NCBI GenBank assembly: GCA_947624815.1
Contig: CANQME010000022.1
Span: 1 to 37,282 of the forward strand
Source of the DNA: an uncultured Lachnospiraceae bacterium
GTDB taxonomy: Bacteria > Bacillota > Clostridia > Lachnospirales > Lachnospiraceae
Direction: 5' to 3'
DNA: 37,282 nt
This document shows, piece by piece, positions 29,772-37,280 of the stretch. The stretch's first letter is position 1; the number at the start of each line of letters is the position of its first letter. A model generated the notes under the pieces. That model did no database searches, had not been told where the DNA came from, and was given only the letters and a program-made list of their open reading frames with translations. Both the position numbers and the translations under genes were made by a program.

Positions 29772-29856
29772 AAGGGCTGCCGCAGACAGCGTCTACCCGC
29801 CGCCGGGTCCCCGGCCATCGGGCGGAGCGCTGTCTGCGGCAGCCCTTGATTTCTTA
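29772..29856 (+). terminator. long-stem terminator of the T-box operon
   Basis: AAGGGCTGCCGCAGACAGCG (29772-29791) pairs perfectly with CGCTGTCTGCGGCAGCCCTT (29828-29847), a 20-bp stem with a 36-base loop that has its own GC-rich stem. The tail TGATTTCTT is T-rich. It lies 15 bases after the transporter stop. Confidence 0.7.
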
Positions 29857-29866
29857 AACACAAAAC

Positions 29867-29990
29867 GACGCAGGCGGCAGACGGGTCTGCGCAGTCCGCC
29901 GGATTCTTCCGGATCGACGACGGCAGGCGGCAGACGGGTCTGCGGCAGTCCGCCGGATTTCTTCCGGATCGACGACGGCAGGCGGCGGAA
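29867..29990. repeat. imperfect tandem repeat, unit 53-55 bp, about 2.3 copies
   Basis: The unit starts GACGGCAGGCGGCAGACGGG and ends TTCCGGATC. Copies begin near 29867, 29919 and 29974 (the last partial); CAGGCGGC recurs at 29871, 29924 and 29979. Each copy can fold through GGCGG...CCGCC and CCGGA...TCCGG. The TCTGCGGCAG core is shared with the right arm of the preceding terminator. No coding function is seen. Confidence 0.7.
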
Positions 29991-29997
29991 ACGGCCG

Positions 29998-30201
29998 TCA
30001 GCTGCAGGGATAGCCTGCGGCGACTGTCATGGATATCTCCGACCGGTAGACCGGCCGGCACCGGATCTCGAAGACGCTGCCGTCCCCGACGGTGACGGTG
30101 ATCGTGTCGCTGCGGTCCTGAACTTCTATATCTACGATCTCAAGGCTGTCCCATTCGTTGAGCAGATCGAACAGACAATCCTTAAAATAATTTAGATCCA
30201 T
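29998..30201 (-). CDS. small conserved protein of unknown function (67 aa)
   Basis: A 67-residue acidic protein starting MDLNYFKDCLFDLLNEWDSL, then IVDIEVQDRSDTITVTVGDG and SVFEIRCRPV. A short helix followed by a beta-rich part is predicted; there is no membrane segment. AAGGAG stands 9 bases before the ATG at 30201; the much longer open frame upstream runs through the divergent promoter and the XRE gene and is not real. It is divergent from a small XRE regulator with a shared palindromic operator, so it is probably that regulator's target. Its function is unknown. I recall similar short proteins in Lachnospiraceae but have no name for them. Confidence 0.6.
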   Translation of the reverse strand: MDLNYFKDCLFDLLNEWDSLEIVDIEVQDRSDTITVTVGDGSVFEIRCRPVYRSEISMTVAAGYPCS

Positions 30202-30329
30202 ATCGTCAAACTCCTTCCCTGTGCGGGAGATTCCCGAAGCATCTGTCTGCATGGCCGGCGCCTCGTCCACGGACCTGACAGAGCGGCCGGGCGCACCCTT
30301 TGCGTACACCAGACAGGGAGCATACACGC

Positions 30330-30366
30330 ACCATATCATTATATGGTATCTGTAGGTAAAATACAA
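30330..30366. promoter_or_regulatory. palindromic operator overlapping divergent promoters
   Basis: ACCATAT (30330-30336), CATT, ATATGGT (30341-30347) is a perfect inverted repeat. The minus-strand promoter TTGTAT (30366-30361) -17- TATAAT (30343-30338) has its -10 inside it. The plus-strand -10 TAAAAT (30357-30362) would place its -35 within the palindrome too. The small XRE protein is the obvious candidate repressor of both genes. Confidence 0.6.
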
Positions 30367-30384
30367 GGGGAAGGAGTGACGCAA

Positions 30385-30603
30385 ATGATAAAATACGACC
30401 GGTTGTGGGAAACGATGCGCCGAAACGGCGTTAGCCAGTATAAGCTGATCAAGGATTACGGAATAGACAAGGCGCAGCTGCACCGGATCCGTAAAAATAT
30501 GGTAGTCAAGACGATCATTCTGAATAATCTCTGTTCCATTCTTAACTGTCGGATCGAGGATATCATGGAATACGTTCCGGATGAAGAGAGGACAGATTAT
30601 TAA
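30385..30603 (+). CDS. small XRE-family (Cro/C1-type) regulator
   Basis: A 72-residue protein that is essentially one helix-turn-helix domain: MIKYDRLWETMRRNGVSQYK, then LIKDYGIDKAQLHRIRKN, then ILNNLCSILNCRIEDIMEY. This is the YozG/HTH_26 type of short repressor. Start 30385 follows GGAG with 8 bases; the longer frame from 30343 overlaps the palindrome and lacks an SD. It is divergent from a 67-residue unknown protein and has a perfect palindrome in the shared promoter region, so autorepression is likely. A terminator follows 7 bases after its stop. Confidence 0.85.
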   Translation: MIKYDRLWETMRRNGVSQYKLIKDYGIDKAQLHRIRKNMVVKTIILNNLCSILNCRIEDIMEYVPDEERTDY

Positions 30604-30609
30604 GCTTCG

Positions 30610-30644
30610 GCCGCCGCGCGACGCTCTCCTGCGCGGCGGCTTTT
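30610..30644 (+). terminator. rho-independent terminator of the small XRE gene
   Basis: GCCGCCGCGC (30610-30619) pairs perfectly with GCGCGGCGGC (30631-30640), followed by TTTT. On the other strand there is no T-run, so it serves the plus strand only. Confidence 0.75.
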
Positions 30645-30655
30645 GCGATTCGGTA

Positions 30656-31882
30656 TCAAAGCCATTTTCCAAGTACTTCCAGCAGCTTTGGGATCTCGAC
30701 CGGTTTGGCTATATGGCCATTCATTCCGGCTTCCTTCGTCCGGCGGATATCGTCTGCGAATGCGTTGGCGCTCATGGCCACGATGGGAACGGACGGGGCG
30801 TCTTCGCGGTCTAAGCCGCGGATCAGACGGGCCGCCTCATAGCCGTCCATGACCGGCATCTGGATATCCATAAAGATCAGATCGTAATAGCGCAGCGGAC
30901 TGCGCGTAAACATTTCCACGGCGATCCTGCCGTTTTCGGCCTGCTCTACGGTGACTCCGATGACGGAGAGAAGCTCGTCGGCGATCTCGCGGTTCAGTTC
31001 GTTGTCTTCGACCAGAAGGACGCGCTTTCCGCTGAAATCGGCCTGCTGAAGCGCGGCGATATCCGCGCGCTGGCGGCTTGCGTCCGATCCTGCCGCAGAG
31101 GCTTCCGCGCCGCTCGCTGCGGCCAGGTCCTGCGCCGCTGCCGGAGCGTCCGCGCCGCTCGCCGCGGTTGCCGGAGCTCCCACATCGCTCGCCGCATCCG
31201 CGCCTTGCGCGGTTACAGGCGTTTTCGTTTCCACGATCCGCAGCGGGATATCCACTGTGAACCGGGAACCGGAGCCTACGGCGCTCTCTACCAGGATCTC
31301 GCCGTTCATCATCCGGACGATGTTCCGTGTGATCGCCATTCCGAGACCGGTTCCTTCCGTCTGGCTTGTGACCGCGCTGTCCGCGCGCGTAAACGGATCG
31401 AAGATGGTCTTCAGGAATTCGGCGTCCATTCCGATGCCGGTATCCTCGCAGACGAATTCAAAGAAAGCCGTTTCCGCAGTGAGAGTTTCGCGCTCCTGCA
31501 CGGAGAAGGTGATCGTTCCGCCTTCGGGAGTGAATTTCACGGCATTTCCCAGAATATTCACAAGAACCTGACGCAGGCGCAGCGTATCGCCGCACAGGCG
31601 CCCGTGGACGAAAGGACCGGCCTGCACGTTCAGGGTCTGCTTCCGGCTGTTCACCTGGGCCTGAATGATCGTCAGAATGCTTTCGATCAGGTCTTTCATC
31701 TCGAACGGTTCTTCCGAAAGCGTCACCTTGCCGCTTTCAATCTTCGACATATCGAGCACATCGTTGATCAGCGCCAGCAGATGGCGGCTGGAGATGGTGA
31801 TCTTGTCCAGACAGTCGTTCAGCCGCTCCTTATCGTCCAGATGCATCAGAGCCACCGAGGTCATGCCCATGATGGCGTTCAT
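30656..31882 (-). CDS. C-terminal half of the broken hybrid kinase (ATPase and receiver)
   Basis: This frame holds everything after the H-box: ATPase N-box NILGNAVKFTPEGG, lid DTGIGMDAEF and GTGLGMAIT, and a receiver with acidic pair in LLVEDNELN, phospho-acceptor Asp in FMDIQMPVMDG and Lys in HIAKPVE. Between them is a roughly 50-residue linker made almost only of Ala, Gly, Ser, Asp and Pro. An ATG exists at 31882 (MNAIMGM) but I see no good ribosome-binding site there, so separate expression is doubtful. A longer open frame back to 32092 is arginine/glycine-rich shadow sequence of the other frame. Confidence 0.65.
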   Translation of the reverse strand: MNAIMGMTSVALMHLDDKERLNDCLDKITISSRHLLALINDVLDMSKIESGKVTLSEEPFEMKDLIESILTIIQAQVNSRKQTLNVQAGPFVHGRLCGDTLRLRQVLVNILGNAVKFTPEGGTITFSVQERETLTAETAFFEFVCEDTGIGMDAEFLKTIFDPFTRADSAVTSQTEGTGLGMAITRNIVRMMNGEILVESAVGSGSRFTVDIPLRIVETKTPVTAQGADAASDVGAPATAASGADAPAAAQDLAAASGAEASAAGSDASRQRADIAALQQADFSGKRVLLVEDNELNREIADELLSVIGVTVEQAENGRIAVEMFTRSPLRYYDLIFMDIQMPVMDGYEAARLIRGLDREDAPSVPIVAMSANAFADDIRRTKEAGMNGHIAKPVEIPKLLEVLGKWL

Positions 31883-33330
31883 GGGCGTGCGGTGCGGATA
31901 TCGTGGGACATCCGCGCGAGAAAGTCGGATTTGGCGTGATTGGCCGCCTCCGCAGCCGCCGAAGCGTTCTTCAGCGCCGTGCGGATCTGCAGCTCCTCCT
32001 CCTTCAGCGCGGTCACGTCCTGGATCGCGTAAAGCACCCGGACGGGCACGCCGTTCTTCCGCTTCAGGCACAGCACGGAGATATTTTCCCAACGGTGCCC
32101 CTCCATATCGATCTCATATTCCCACTGCAGGTACGGAACATCCTCCGTCAGATGCTCCTGCACATAGTCTCCGGAGATCAGACGGCTCATTTTCTCGCCG
32201 CCCTCGCCCGGAAGATAATGGGCGTCCAGATAACGGACCAGATCCGAGTAGGTGCCGGTCTGCGGCGCGGAGCAGCCTTCCTTTTCCAGATATTCGTAGG
32301 TATCGTTCTCCAGATCGACCAGGGAGAAACGGGTGAACAGAAGCGTGATCGCGTCGACGATCCGGGAGATCTCCTGATTCTCAGAGACCAGCCTCCGCTT
32401 CTGAGACTGGTTCTTCAGGATCAGATACAGCAGGTAGCACAGAAATGCCGCGATCAGCCGGATCTCCAGCCAGATACCGGCGGAGTTCGCGTTGCGAGAC
32501 ATGCTCCTGGTCAGAGAGGAAGGAAAATACTGCGCCAGCATCCAGTCGCCGTCCTGAAGCGCCGTGATGTACGCGCTGCCCGCGCCCTCGGCGCCATTGT
32601 AATTGAAGCTGGTCGAGGTTCCCTGCGCAAGCGCCGTCAGCAGCTTCTGCCTGTCCGCGTCCGACAGCATCTCCTGGGCGGCCGTCATGGTGTCCAGGAG
32701 ATTCTCCGGATTCGTCTCGTCACCCGCCGAGATGATCACATTGCCGTTGCGTTCCAGAAGGTAGCTGCTGGCCTGCACGCCGAAATAGCTGGAGGTCAGG
32801 ATCTCGTAGACCGTATCCCCGCGCATGATCCCGCTCAGCACGCCGATGATCTCATCCTCAAAATAGAAGGGGGTGTAGAAGATCATCAGCGTCTCATGGG
32901 TGATGCGGGAGTTATAGACTACGCATTTGCCGCTGTTGCCGGCCATTCCGTCCAGGAAATATTCCCTGTCCTTCAGATCCGCGGTCCGTCCGTCGGCCGT
33001 CAGGTCGATCCCGTCCTGGGAAATGAATTCCACGTAATCGAAGGGGGACTGCTCCGTCATCTCCTGCAGCATTTCGGAGTCCACCTCGGGCCGCGGCATG
33101 GCCGCGCCGTACAGATGCCCCATGATCTCGACATTGCTCTGCGCCATGCTGATCAGGTCGTTGATCCGGTTGCCGGTCTGTTCGGTGACGGATTCAATAA
33201 AGCTGTTGTTCTGCTCCAGGATACGCCGGCTGTTGCTCCGCATGAATGTGAAAAAGGAGGCGCCGATGAACAGGATGATGGCGCCGAAAAACAGAACATC
33301 CAACAGAACAGACAGATTTTTTCTCTTCAT
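31879..33330 (-). CDS. N-terminal half of the broken hybrid kinase (sensor, PAS, truncated H-box)
   Basis: A 483-residue product ends three residues after the phospho-acceptor motif. Membrane segments are near residues 8-30 and 285-305, with a Cache-like external domain between (FDYVEFISQDGIDLTADGRT, then KDREYFLDGM, then YTPFYFEDEIIGVLSGIMRG). A PAS-like domain covers about 330-440 (YEYLEKEGCSAPQTGTYSDL, RYLDAHYLPGE, then VLYAIQDVTALKEEE). The coiled signalling helix AAAEAANHAKSDFLARMSHD brings the histidine. Without the ATPase domain it cannot autophosphorylate. An AGGAAGG lies upstream of the ATG at 33330 with a long 13-base spacer. Confidence 0.75.
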   Translation of the reverse strand: MKRKNLSVLLDVLFFGAIILFIGASFFTFMRSNSRRILEQNNSFIESVTEQTGNRINDLISMAQSNVEIMGHLYGAAMPRPEVDSEMLQEMTEQSPFDYVEFISQDGIDLTADGRTADLKDREYFLDGMAGNSGKCVVYNSRITHETLMIFYTPFYFEDEIIGVLSGIMRGDTVYEILTSSYFGVQASSYLLERNGNVIISAGDETNPENLLDTMTAAQEMLSDADRQKLLTALAQGTSTSFNYNGAEGAGSAYITALQDGDWMLAQYFPSSLTRSMSRNANSAGIWLEIRLIAAFLCYLLYLILKNQSQKRRLVSENQEISRIVDAITLLFTRFSLVDLENDTYEYLEKEGCSAPQTGTYSDLVRYLDAHYLPGEGGEKMSRLISGDYVQEHLTEDVPYLQWEYEIDMEGHRWENISVLCLKRKNGVPVRVLYAIQDVTALKEEELQIRTALKNASAAAEAANHAKSDFLARMSHDIRTARP

Positions 33331-33390
33331 AATTTCATCAATACCTTCCTAAATCGATATCCTGAGGACTGCGTCCGGAACCGTTCCCGC

Positions 33391-35157
33391 TTACTGCAGA
33401 ATGCAGATTCCCTGCCCCGGCAGCGTCAGAACGGAGTTGTTTAATGTGACCGCGGAACCGTCTACGGTCAGATAGCCGCGGATGGTCATATCCGCCAGCC
33501 CGGTGCCGGCAAGGTCGATGTCCATGGATTCGTCCGAGGTGTTGAAGACAATGCCGATGGTCGCGCCTTCCCAGGTCTTGGTGACGGCGGCCTGGTGTCC
33601 GTCGGTCAGGGACTCGACGACGGCAATGTCGCCGCGGGCAATGGCCGGGTTCTCGTTGCGGATGCGGAGAGCCCGCCGGTAATAGTTCAGGATGGAGGAC
33701 GGGTCCTTCAGCTGTTCCTCTACCCCCGCAAAGGAGGAAGTGATGCCGGCGTCGGCGTCTGCGGGGCCGTCGGTCATGCCGGTTGGATCGGTGTCGGACC
33801 AGAGCATGGGAAGACGCTTGTTCTCGTCCTTCGTACCGGAGCTGGACATGCCGATCTCCTCGCCGTAGTAGACGTAGGGGCTGCCGTTCATCATCATCAG
33901 AAGACCGCAGGCCATCTTCAGGTCATGCTCGTCCTGACGCAGAGCGTTGGCGGCGCGGCCCATGTCGTGATTCGTGATGAACGGGGCGTCGATGAAGTCC
34001 GGGTTGGCCGCCCTGAAGTCGGTCTGATACCCCGCCATGGCCTGAACCAGGCTGGCGGCGTAGTAATTGCCGCGGGCTGCCTTGATCAGCTTCCCTTCCG
34101 CGTCGGCCACATCGAAGTTGAACATGCTGGGCGTACCGCTCTTATAATAGGAAGCAATGGTCGCCCTGCCGGCCCAGACCTCAGACACCATATAGAAATC
34201 GTCGTCAAGGCCCCTGCAGTAATTGTAAAGCCAGTTCAAAACTTCAATATTAAAGTCGTCCGCGCTCTCTTCGAAATGCAGCGCGGCGTCCATCCGGAAG
34301 CCGTCCACGCCCATTTCGATCCAGTATGCGGCGATATCCTCCAGTTCGGCCCGCAGAGCTTCGCTTGCCAGATTCAGATCCGGCATCTCGGACCAGAAGG
34401 AGCCTTCATAATACCAGCCGCTTCCTCTTACCGGGTAGTAGGTTCCGTTCACTTTCTCCCTTGAGAAATGGTAGTAATCCACGCTGGGACACGCCGCCGG
34501 ATCCGGCTCGGCGCCGTCCGGCAGGCTGCGAAGGTAGTCGCAGGCGTCCAGAAACCACTGGTTTTGGGAAGAAGAGTGGTTGATGACGAAGTCGATGATT
34601 ACGCGGATGCCGCGGTCGTGGCACTGCTCCACCAGGCTCCTGAAATCGTCGATGGTACCGTATTCCCTGTCAATGGAGCGGTAATCCACCACGTCGTATT
34701 TGTGATAGGTCGTCGACTGCATGAGAGGCATGAACCAGATGGCGTTAAAGCCCATGTCGCTGATATAGTCCAGCTTCTGCGCCACGCCGTTTAAGTCGCC
34801 GATGCCGTCGCCGTCGGAGTCGCAGAAGGAGTAGACGAAGATCTCATAGTAGTTGCGGTAGTTGTCGTCGATGATCTGCAGCGGCTGCTCGTATTCATAG
34901 ACCGCCGGGGCGGCGCCGCTGCCGGACGAGAGGCTGCCGTCGCCGTCAACTGCGTCGCTGCCGGCTGTACCGGCCGAAGGACTGCCTTCCTCGCTGCCGG
35001 CCGCGTCGGACACGGAGCCGCTGACGCCGGTTTCCGCGCCGGCGGCCGCGGTTTTGGCAGGAGCCGTCGCGTTCTGTGACGCTGCGCCGCAGGCGGACAG
35101 CGCCATTGCGGCGGTCAAAAGGCATGCCGCAGCGCGGCTTTTCAGATTCTTTCTCAT
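33391..35157 (-). CDS. lipoprotein alpha-amylase family glycosidase (GH13)
   Basis: A 588-residue exported protein. The signal peptide has lipobox LSAC with Cys23 as the likely lipid anchor, followed by about 70 residues rich in Ala, Gly, Ser and Asp as a linker. The GH13 barrel begins near residue 95 (YYEIFVYSFCDSDGDGIGDL). Regions I-IV are seen as DFVINHSS, GFRMDAALH (nucleophile Asp), SEVWAG (acid/base Glu) and ITNHDMGR, so it should be active on alpha-1,4-glucans or oligosaccharides at the cell surface. A beta-sandwich domain ends the protein. Start 35157 follows GGAGG with 9 bases; the 22 residues of a longer frame would disrupt the signal peptide. Promoter at 35195-35223. The broken hybrid kinase gene lies 60 bases downstream. 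Confidence 0.93.
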   Translation of the reverse strand: MRKNLKSRAAACLLTAAMALSACGAASQNATAPAKTAAAGAETGVSGSVSDAAGSEEGSPSAGTAGSDAVDGDGSLSSGSGAAPAVYEYEQPLQIIDDNYRNYYEIFVYSFCDSDGDGIGDLNGVAQKLDYISDMGFNAIWFMPLMQSTTYHKYDVVDYRSIDREYGTIDDFRSLVEQCHDRGIRVIIDFVINHSSSQNQWFLDACDYLRSLPDGAEPDPAACPSVDYYHFSREKVNGTYYPVRGSGWYYEGSFWSEMPDLNLASEALRAELEDIAAYWIEMGVDGFRMDAALHFEESADDFNIEVLNWLYNYCRGLDDDFYMVSEVWAGRATIASYYKSGTPSMFNFDVADAEGKLIKAARGNYYAASLVQAMAGYQTDFRAANPDFIDAPFITNHDMGRAANALRQDEHDLKMACGLLMMMNGSPYVYYGEEIGMSSSGTKDENKRLPMLWSDTDPTGMTDGPADADAGITSSFAGVEEQLKDPSSILNYYRRALRIRNENPAIARGDIAVVESLTDGHQAAVTKTWEGATIGIVFNTSDESMDIDLAGTGLADMTIRGYLTVDGSAVTLNNSVLTLPGQGICILQ

Positions 35158-35194
35158 ATTCGTATCCCTCCCGGCTCGAAACATCTTTCCCCCA

Positions 35195-35223
35195 ATTATA
35201 GAACATCTGCGGAATAGTTGCAA
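35195..35223 (-). promoter_or_regulatory. promoter of the alpha-amylase gene
   Basis: On the minus strand, TTGCAA (35223-35218) and TATAAT (35200-35195) are 17 bases apart, with a roughly 30-base leader to the ribosome-binding site. No convincing catabolite-response element was found nearby. Confidence 0.75.
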
Positions 35224-35317
35224 TTGGATTTCGAACCATCATTGCTTTTTTGAGGGTTTCGTAGTAAACTGCACTTAACTGGGGAACCTGTAGACACGGA
35301 GCATTCACAGAAAGGAA

Positions 35318-35337
35318 CCGATTCGGAGAATCGGAGG
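35318..35337 (+). promoter_or_regulatory. hairpin touching the ribosome-binding site of the peptidase gene
   Basis: CCGATTC (35318-35324) pairs with GAATCGG (35328-35334) around a GGA loop. The last two Gs are also the first two of the GGAGGTGA ribosome-binding site (35333-35340), so the stem partly hides it. It may lower or gate translation. Confidence 0.45.
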
Positions 35338-35346
35338 TGAAAGACG

Positions 35347-37050
35347 ATGAAATTTTCAGAGATGCCGTATACCCGGCCGGATATGGACGGGCTTAAGAAG
35401 GAATATGAGGCCCTGATCGGGGAACTCAGGGCGGCGGAGAGCTACGACGAAGCCCGCGGCGTATTCCTTAAGAAGGAGAACCTGGAGGCGGAGATCTCCA
35501 CCCAGGAGAGCCTGGCCTCCGTGCGCCACTCCATCGATACCAGGGACGAGTTCTACGACGGCGAGGCCAGATTCTGGAACGCCGCCCTGCCGGAGCTGGA
35601 GGTGTATATGCAGGAGTGGACGAAGGCGCTGCTGGCCAGTCCGTTCCGCGCCGGGTTCGAGCAGGAGTTCGGGAAGCTGATGTTTCTGCGGGAGGAGATG
35701 GCGCTTAAGACCTTCTCGCCGGAGATCATCCCGGATATGCAGAAGGAGAACGATCTGGTGCGGGAATATGAGAAGCTGCTGGCGTCGGCGCAGATCCCCT
35801 TTGAGGGAGGCGTCTATACGCTGTCTCAGCTGTCTCCGTTTAAGACCTCGCCCGACGATGAGCGCCGCCGTGCGGCCTGGAATGCGGAGGGGCGCTGGTA
35901 TAAGGAGCATCAGGCGCAGATGGACGACATTTACGACCGGCTGGTTCACCTGCGGGACGGCATGGGCAGGAAGTTGGGCTACGAGGGCTACACGACGCTG
36001 GGCTATTACCGCATGGGCCGTGAATGCTATACGAAGGAGGATGTGGAGAAATTCCGCGAGGCGGTCCGCCGTTATCTGGTACCGGTAGCGGCGTCCATCT
36101 ACGAGGCCCAGGCGAAACGGCTGGGCAAGGCGTATCCCATGGATTACGCCGACAACGCCCTGCATTTCCGTTCGGGGAATCCGAAGCCCCAGGGGACGCC
36201 GGACGAAATCCTGGCCCAGGGCCTCCGGTTTTACGACGAGCTGTCGCCGGAGACCGGCCGTTTCTTCCATATGATGATGGACGATCAGCTTATGGATGTG
36301 CTGAGCACCGAGGGCAAGCAGAGCGGCGGCTACTGCACGAATTTCCAGAAGTACGGAGTGCCGTTCATTTTCGCCAATTTCAACGGGACGCAGCATGACG
36401 TGGAGGTCGTCACCCACGAAGCCGGCCATGCGTTCGCATATTATGTCAACCGCGACCGGATACCGTCTTCCTACTCCTGGCCCAGTATGGAGGCGTGCGA
36501 GGTCCATTCCATGTCCATGGAATTCATGTCCTGGCCGTGGGCGGAGGGCTTCTTCGGGGAGGACACCCGCAAGTTCTATTACAGCCATCTGACCGGGGCG
36601 CTGACGTTTATCCCCTACGGAACGCTGGTGGATCATTTCCAGCATGTGGTCTATGAGAAGCCGGATATGACGCCGGCCGAGCGCCACGCGGTCTGGAAGG
36701 AGCTGTCGGGCGTCTACATGCCGTGGGCGAAGCTGGACGGACAGATCCCGTTCTACGGCGACGGCGAAGCCTGGCAGCGGCAGCACCACATCTATTCCAG
36801 TCCCTTCTATTATATAGACTACTGCCTGGCGCAGACGGTGTCCCTTCAGTTCTGGGCGCTGATCAAGAAGGACCGGAAGCTGGCGTGGGAGCGTTATATG
36901 GCGTATACGAAGCAGGGCGGCAGCCGGGTGTTCACGGAGCTTCTGGCGGAGGCCGGACTGGCAAGTCCCTTCGGGGAGGACTGCCTGCGGGATGTGTGCG
37001 AGGCGGCCCGGAAGTGGCTGGAGGAGTTTGATCTGGGAGATCTGCGCTGA
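35347..37050 (+). CDS. M3-family oligoendopeptidase
   Basis: A 567-residue cytoplasmic zinc peptidase, the usual length of the PepF-like M3B branch. The N-terminal helical part covers about residues 1-200. The catalytic motif is HEAGH at 357-361 in VVTHEAGHAFAYY, and the third zinc ligand is the Glu in the SMEACEVHSMSMEF block. The later HHIYSSPFYYIDYCLAQTVS stretch contains the Tyr/His residues that bind the substrate backbone in this family. It degrades oligopeptides of about 5-20 residues. GGAGGTGA is close upstream of the ATG, partly in a hairpin. It is a single gene, divergent from the amylase; a terminator follows about 200 bases later. Confidence 0.93.
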   Translation: MKFSEMPYTRPDMDGLKKEYEALIGELRAAESYDEARGVFLKKENLEAEISTQESLASVRHSIDTRDEFYDGEARFWNAALPELEVYMQEWTKALLASPFRAGFEQEFGKLMFLREEMALKTFSPEIIPDMQKENDLVREYEKLLASAQIPFEGGVYTLSQLSPFKTSPDDERRRAAWNAEGRWYKEHQAQMDDIYDRLVHLRDGMGRKLGYEGYTTLGYYRMGRECYTKEDVEKFREAVRRYLVPVAASIYEAQAKRLGKAYPMDYADNALHFRSGNPKPQGTPDEILAQGLRFYDELSPETGRFFHMMMDDQLMDVLSTEGKQSGGYCTNFQKYGVPFIFANFNGTQHDVEVVTHEAGHAFAYYVNRDRIPSSYSWPSMEACEVHSMSMEFMSWPWAEGFFGEDTRKFYYSHLTGALTFIPYGTLVDHFQHVVYEKPDMTPAERHAVWKELSGVYMPWAKLDGQIPFYGDGEAWQRQHHIYSSPFYYIDYCLAQTVSLQFWALIKKDRKLAWERYMAYTKQGGSRVFTELLAEAGLASPFGEDCLRDVCEAARKWLEEFDLGDLR

Positions 37051-37250
37051 GAACGGATCGCGTCCGTGTACGCGGGCCGTGGCCGCGGAGAGGATTTCGG
37101 AACTGGCGCATGGATTTTTCTGTAGGAATATTGCCTGAGGCTGTGGCTTTCACAGGGCATTGTATGTAATAAAAACCATGAAAAGCACGAAAATCCTGCC
37201 ATTTCCGATGTCAAGCGAAAATGAAAATGTCCCGAAAATTTTTAAACATT

Positions 37251-37280
37251 AGCCCTGACTGCTCAGGGCTTTTGTTTGTT
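37251..37280 (+). terminator. rho-independent terminator near the window end
   Basis: AGCCCTGA (37251-37258) pairs with TCAGGGCT (37263-37270) around CTGC, followed by TTTGTTTGTT. It probably ends the peptidase transcript. The stretch 37051-37250 shows no gene. Confidence 0.75.

Larger units (their letters stand above)
30656..33330 (-). pseudogene. hybrid sensor kinase gene broken by a 5-bp duplication
   Basis: Two overlapping minus-strand frames encode the two halves of one hybrid kinase. The junction is in the H-box: the first frame reads MSHDIRT and then ARP-stop, while PMNAIMGMTSVALM continues in the next frame. At 31887-31896 the plus strand has GTGCG twice in tandem (CGCAC twice on the coding strand); removing one copy restores MSHDIRTPMNAIMG. 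The rest is intact: external sensor, PAS-like domain, His kinase, ATPase and receiver. It is either a recent loss-of-function mutation, a slip-reversible switch, or a sequencing error. It lies 60 bases after a lipoprotein alpha-amylase gene on the same strand and is probably co-transcribed with it. Confidence 0.8.

Noticed and set aside
29867-29990. CRISPR array
   Set aside because: The units are adjacent imperfect copies of 53-55 bp with no distinct repeat-spacer pattern, and no cas gene is in the window.
31903-33444. Plus-strand open frame opposite the broken kinase
   Set aside because: Arg/Gln/His-rich shadow; the minus strand has membrane, Cache and PAS-like patterns.
35356-36789. Open frame opposite the M3 peptidase
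   Set aside because: Low-complexity Leu/Arg/His/Val composition, no start signal, fully covered by a well-defined peptidase gene.
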